A stretch of DNA of 64,000 nt from Arbacia lixula. Taxonomy: Eukaryota > Echinodermata > Echinoidea > Arbacioida > Arbaciidae. The stretch is from the NCBI GenBank assembly GCA_963669155.1, contig OZ022594.1, positions 19,844,474 to 19,908,473 of the forward strand. Reading direction: 5' to 3'. Below are positions 60,421 to 64,000 of this stretch, in pieces (the first letter of the stretch is position 1; each line of letters begins with the position of its first letter). Position numbers and translations under genes: made by a program. Under the pieces are notes generated by a model. The model worked only from the letters and a program-made list of their open reading frames with translations. It was not told the origin of the DNA and searched no databases.

Positions 60421-60526
60421 TGGGTGAGAATGGGACTGAGAGCGAGGTAGAACGAGAAATGGGAGCGGAGGTAGTGGCAACGGATAATAAGGCACAAATG
60501 AATCTAAAAAGCTCAACTATATAATT

Positions 60527-61247
60527 AAATGACTGAGCTTCAACCAACCTTGAATTGTAGAGGGCAAGCTTTCGTCCTCTCCTGAGGACTTTCTCAAGCC
60601 TAATGCAGTGGAGTGTTGTCTTGCTGCCGTTGCCTGTCTTTATTAATCACTGGACCATAGATTGGTGAAAGGGTATATCCCGAGTCTCTGTTGAGAGCTG
60701 GATTGACCCTTCTGATCCAAAGTGCTTCCTTTATTTTTCTTTTCAACCAGTTGCTTTCAAAGTCAATGATGCGCGCCTCATCCCATTTAATGTTGTGTCC
60801 TGTGTTGTGAGAGTGCTCAGCTATCGCCGATTGTGATGGATTGTTTAGTCTCAGTGCCCTTTTGTGTTCCTTGAGTCTCTCGTTCAAGGTTCTGCTGGTT
60901 TCCCCAATGTAACAATCATGGCAATCAGCACAAGTGATCTTATATACAATGCCTGATCTTATTTGCCTTGGGACTTTGTCTTTAGCATGGACTAGTCTAC
61001 TTCTCAGGGTATTAGAGCTCTTGAATGCAATGTCAATGTCCTTGTTGTGGAATGCTCTTTTCAGACGGGAGGATATGGTGTTTACGAAGGGGAGGACTAC
61101 CCTAATGCTAGCCTCCTTTCTTTCCTTTGTGGGTGACTTAGTTCTTGTTCTGTCCTTGGCTTTTTGTCTCATCCAAGCTGGGTATCCACAAGCTGCAAGG
61201 GCCTTGTCAATATGGTGGAATTCCTTGAACGGAGACTCAAGGAACAC
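60527..61247 (-). mobile_element. Penelope-like element, 3' part with GIY-YIG endonuclease
   Basis: Minus-strand ORF 61247-60600 (215 codons) is the end of a Penelope-type polyprotein: a region after the reverse transcriptase (AACGYPAWMRQKAKD, NTLRSRLVHAKDKVP), then a GIY-YIG nuclease with GIVYKITCADCHDCYIGETS at about residues 99-118 and RLKEHKRAL following. The RT itself is missing (5' truncation). The 3' UTR at 60602-60565 contains a hammerhead-like remnant. Penelope elements use such nucleases for targeting. An inverted partial copy abuts it. Confidence 0.85.
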
Positions 61248-61690
61248 AAAAGGGCACTGAGACTAAACAATCCATCACAATCGGCGATAGCTGAGCACTC
61301 TCACAACACAGGACACAACATTAAATGGGATGAGGCGCGCATCATTGACTTTGAAAGCAACTGGTTGAAAAGAAAAATAAAGGAAGCACTTTGGATCAGA
61401 AGGGTCAATCCAGCTCTCAACAGAGACTCGGGATATACCCTTTCACCAATCTATGGTCCAGTGATTAACCCTTTGTGTGCTTGACGAAGTACTGCTCTAT
61501 GGGATATGTGTGCATTATTTGTGCAAAAATGCACACATGACGTGTCAAGGGTTAATAAAGACAGGCAACGGCAGCAAGACAACACTCCACTGCATTAGGC
61601 TTGAGAAAGTCCTCAGGAGAGGACGAAAGCTTGCCCTCTACAATTCAAGGTTGGTTGAAGCTCAGTCATTTAATTATTCATCATCCCCAG
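61228..61690 (+). mobile_element. inverted partial copy of the Penelope-like element
   Basis: Starts at ERRLKEHKRALRL and repeats the C-terminal nuclease region and 3' UTR of the adjacent element in opposite orientation, apparently with almost no substitutions. It is interrupted by an 83-bp insertion at 61469-61551, so its ORF ends NPLCA instead of NKDRQ. Confidence 0.85.
61469..61551 (+). mobile_element. 83-bp MITE inserted in the Penelope copy, TTAA duplication
   Basis: TTAA at 61465-61468 and 61552-61555. The uninterrupted arm at about 60640-60650 reads GTGATTAATAAAG, the empty site with one TTAA, so insertion and duplication are proven within the window. Ends CCCTTTG...TCAAGGG; same family as 7193-7277. 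Confidence 0.85.
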
Positions 61691-61739
61691 CCGATGAAAG
61701 TTTTTAGTATCAGCTCAACTATAGTTTGTGTCCTACCCA

Positions 61740-61900
61740 CAGGCGGAAATCCCGGGGGGCGGGGGAGACGTGTCCCCCCCCCCCCCCCCCCCCCCCCACT
61801 GATAGCACTTTTAGAGATAAAAAAAATATATATATATATGTAGAAAAAACGTCATCTCAACCCCATCCAACCCCCCTTCCCCCAACTGAGAGCACTTTCA
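61740..61900. repeat. poly-C/AT repeat with GGCGGAAATC end
   Basis: GGCGGAAATCCCGGGGG at 61742 then poly-C (61776-61797) and an (AT)n run. Related to the nested element at 59113-59397; the second end is not clear. Confidence 0.5.
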
Positions 61901-61924
61901 GAGCCTGGGGTATGGCGTATTGAT

Positions 61925-62520
61925 TATATAATTATTTTTGTTCCCTTGTTTGCCAACATTGCATAGCCCCTTTATGAGGCATAACACCTACACAATCATT
62001 TACCCAAAGTATCCCCTAGGAACCGACTGTCCTACCAGGGGGCCCTGCTTTGACATAATTATAACACCATTATACAAACAAATAACATGTAAGCCCTAAT
62101 CGTTCAGTGATTGGAATTTGCATTATGTGGGCGGGGGGGGGGGGGGGGCTACCACCGGGCTACATGCTGCTCGTACAGTGTACTCGTACTGCATGCATAG
62201 GTGGATGTGTTAAATCCAGGAAACCTTTTGGGGTCAGACTCTCAGAGGCCTTCTCATTGACATCCTATCCAACCCGTTTTTGCGAATGTTGGTCACGGAA
62301 ATTACATAATGAATACTTAAAACGATGTCCTCGTTACATTATGACACATAGCATAATCAGTTTGTGTAACGCATGATCTACATAACATGCCCTTTATTGT
62401 CATTACAATGCCTTCTGGCTGTACGTACAGGCCTATGAAGAGAATTAGCTAGAGGCAGAAGAGAGTCCGAGAGAGATTTTAACGAGCGCCATCTGCGGCC
62501 GCTTTTTACATAGTTTTCTC
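61925..62520. other. upstream flank of EFHC1, no gene seen
   Basis: A poly-G run lies at 62130-62147. No exon or RNA gene recognised. Confidence 0.5.
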
Positions 62521-62526
62521 GTATGT

Positions 62527-62540
62527 GTTTACATAGCAAC
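62527..62540 (+). promoter_or_regulatory. RFX X-box-like site, EFHC1 promoter
   Basis: GTTTACATAGCAAC fits the RFX X-box (two half sites GTTNCC and RGYAAC with AT between) with one mismatch. It lies 138 bp before the EFHC1 start codon, the usual distance for ciliary-gene X-boxes. Function is inferred. Confidence 0.5.
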
Positions 62541-62677
62541 CCAGCTGCTCATGCCTCGCTGGCTAGCAACGCGTGTAAAGAGCGGATTGCCCATTGACAG
62601 CACGCACTATAATTTATCAGCTATCGGAGACCCGTGGAAAAAATACAGATATTGACACGATAAGGAAAGAAACAACC

Positions 62678-63736
62678 ATGGCTCTCCCATTTCTGCCAGG
62701 AAATACCTTCGAAGATCCAACGGTAAGTGAAAGCATGATTGAAATATTACAATTTATGATGTGAAAAGTGCCAAGAAATTGTACCTTGACTCAAGTTTCG
62801 AGCCGACTCGCGGCTTGCCCTTCTCCCCACGTCTGTGGCGGTGTTTCGTGTGCAATCGCTGGAGGGGTGACTGCTGCTGGTGATAAGAGTGTCTCGTTCC
62901 CAGGCTTAGCTACACGCTGGAAGTTGTGGGAGACGAGAATAAATGTTATGTGGACTTAAATTATAAGGGGAATTTATATGGAATGTGCACAAGTGTGCAC
63001 ATTCTGAAAAGCCATTTTAAATCTGTATGATTTTTTCATTGCACATCTGTAAAAAAAACATCAGATATTTTTATCAATCATGTCGACATTGCTCTTTCAA
63101 AAAGTTTCATATCGAGGAAGAATTGTAAAAACACATTAGTCTATATTATACAAATTTTTCATGGCAAAATGGTACCGCATGCCCTCCACTTCACCAATGG
63201 GACCAATATAGATTCCACAAAGGTCCTCAATAAAGATCATAAAATATTTGTTTTATATCCTTCATATTCTTTTTCGTTATTTTTACTCTTTACCATATGA
63301 ACCTTGTGGTAGTGCCACGCTCTGAATGTTAGATATTAATAATATGGAGCCCGATACATTTTGTTTTTGATTTCCTGCGGCTTGAGTAAACCAATGGAAA
63401 TTCAAGTTGCGCCCTGGCTGCAACACCTGTTACAAAAGTCCTGAAACTCTGCTTGATTCGGCTGGAAGGATGGATAATACAACACATGTATATATATATT
63501 TCATCTCCATACAGAAGAGAAAGTACCACAGATCACAATCACTTGGCTACAAGAATGGCTACGCCCTCCCAGCAAGGCCACAGGTCGGTATCGGGGGCGA
63601 GCCCCTGGAAGTCAACCAACTCACCCTCTCAGAACTCGACGAGCTCAACAACAAGCGTCCCACTCTGACCTACGGCCAGGCCAAGCAGGCTCCACCAGAA
63701 GACTTCATCCCAGCACATGTTGCCTTTGACAAGAAG
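62678..63736 (+). CDS. EFHC1: EFHC1 (myoclonin-1/Rib72-type), first two exons
   Basis: EFHC1 is an axonemal microtubule inner protein of cilia and flagella, with three DM10 domains and a C-terminal EF-hand region. Exon 1 (62678-62722) encodes [15 protein letters not shown] with ACCATGG start context. Exon 2 (63515-63736) encodes [53 protein letters not shown] and FDKK, matching the vertebrate EFHC1 N-terminus closely. Both junctions are phase 0 with GTAAGT and GTAAGA donors. The DM10 domains start beyond the window; the gene continues off the right edge. EFHC2 is the alternative, but the [19 protein letters not shown] string fits EFHC1 best. Confidence 0.88.
63345..63430. repeat. ~85-bp repeat shared with 23748-23835
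   Basis: GGAGCCCGATACATTTTG ... TCCTGCGGCTTGAG ... CAAGTTGCGCC matches the copy near the Crypton-related exon. It lies in EFHC1 intron 1. Class unknown. Confidence 0.65.
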
Positions 63737-64000
63737 GTAAGAACTGTGCAGTGATGCACCACTTTTTTCATGGAATATAAATCAGTATGTAAATAGGTAC
63801 TTCATACGTACCTGCAACACAAAGTGAAAGGTGGCATTACATTGTGTGTACATCAAAATAATTGTCTGAAATTTTATCAGGCTTGGTATATGATAATGCA
63901 TGACAAGACATTTATCTGATTAGATTTTGGGTCAAATTAACTAGACTAAAGGATGTACTTGCAGTTCAGTATGTATTTTTTTTATTTCATACATGACAGC

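Noticed and set aside
60082-60547. Three overlapping minus-strand 127-150-codon frames
   Set aside because: Low-complexity translation of the GA-rich tract.

Overview
This is eukaryotic (metazoan) DNA: AT-rich, with short exons carrying GT/AG junctions, abundant microsatellites, and many DNA-transposon, Penelope and non-LTR relics. A secreted CUB plus sea-urchin-egg-lectin (SUEL) protein, a Crypton-related exon, and animal REC114 and EFHC1 genes point to a marine deuterostome. My best guess is an echinoid (sea urchin); this is inference from gene content and repeat style, not a database match.

Layout. 1-8.5 kb: no gene; long GA/CT and TTC tracts and a small TTAA MITE. 8.56-16.65 kb, minus strand: a seven-coding-exon gene whose exons all join in phase 1 and sum to exactly 524 codons including the stop (signal peptide, Cys-rich module, EGF-like, Ser/Thr linker, CUB, CUB, SUEL lectin). 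17-22.9 kb: no convincing gene. 22.95 kb, plus: one exon of a Crypton-recombinase-related gene. 24.6-30.1 kb: two degenerate non-LTR retrotransposon pieces, an exact 99-bp tandem duplication in an unidentified ORF, and a broken TMEM53/DUF829-like gene (frameshifts plus a nonsense codon). 33-43 kb: MITEs, tRNA-like SINE heads, a Tc1-like relic, and two larger transposons with defined ends. 46.07-57.74 kb, plus: a complete six-exon REC114 gene (meiotic double-strand-break factor, 241 aa). Its intron 4 holds a relic or alternative copy of exon 4, and the last 115 bp of its coding sequence are tandemly repeated about seven more times downstream. 58.5-61.8 kb: nested GC-rich elements and a Penelope-like element with an inverted partial copy. 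62.68 kb to the end, plus: the first two exons of EFHC1 (ciliary microtubule inner protein), with an RFX X-box-like site in its promoter.

The genes do not form a pathway. The most notable things are the REC114 locus (exon-derived tandem array, duplicated exon 4, flanking inverted transposons, RFX-type palindromes in intron 5), the modular lectin gene, and several transposon families whose ends and target-site duplications can be read directly here. No search or alignment program was run; family names come from motif recognition.
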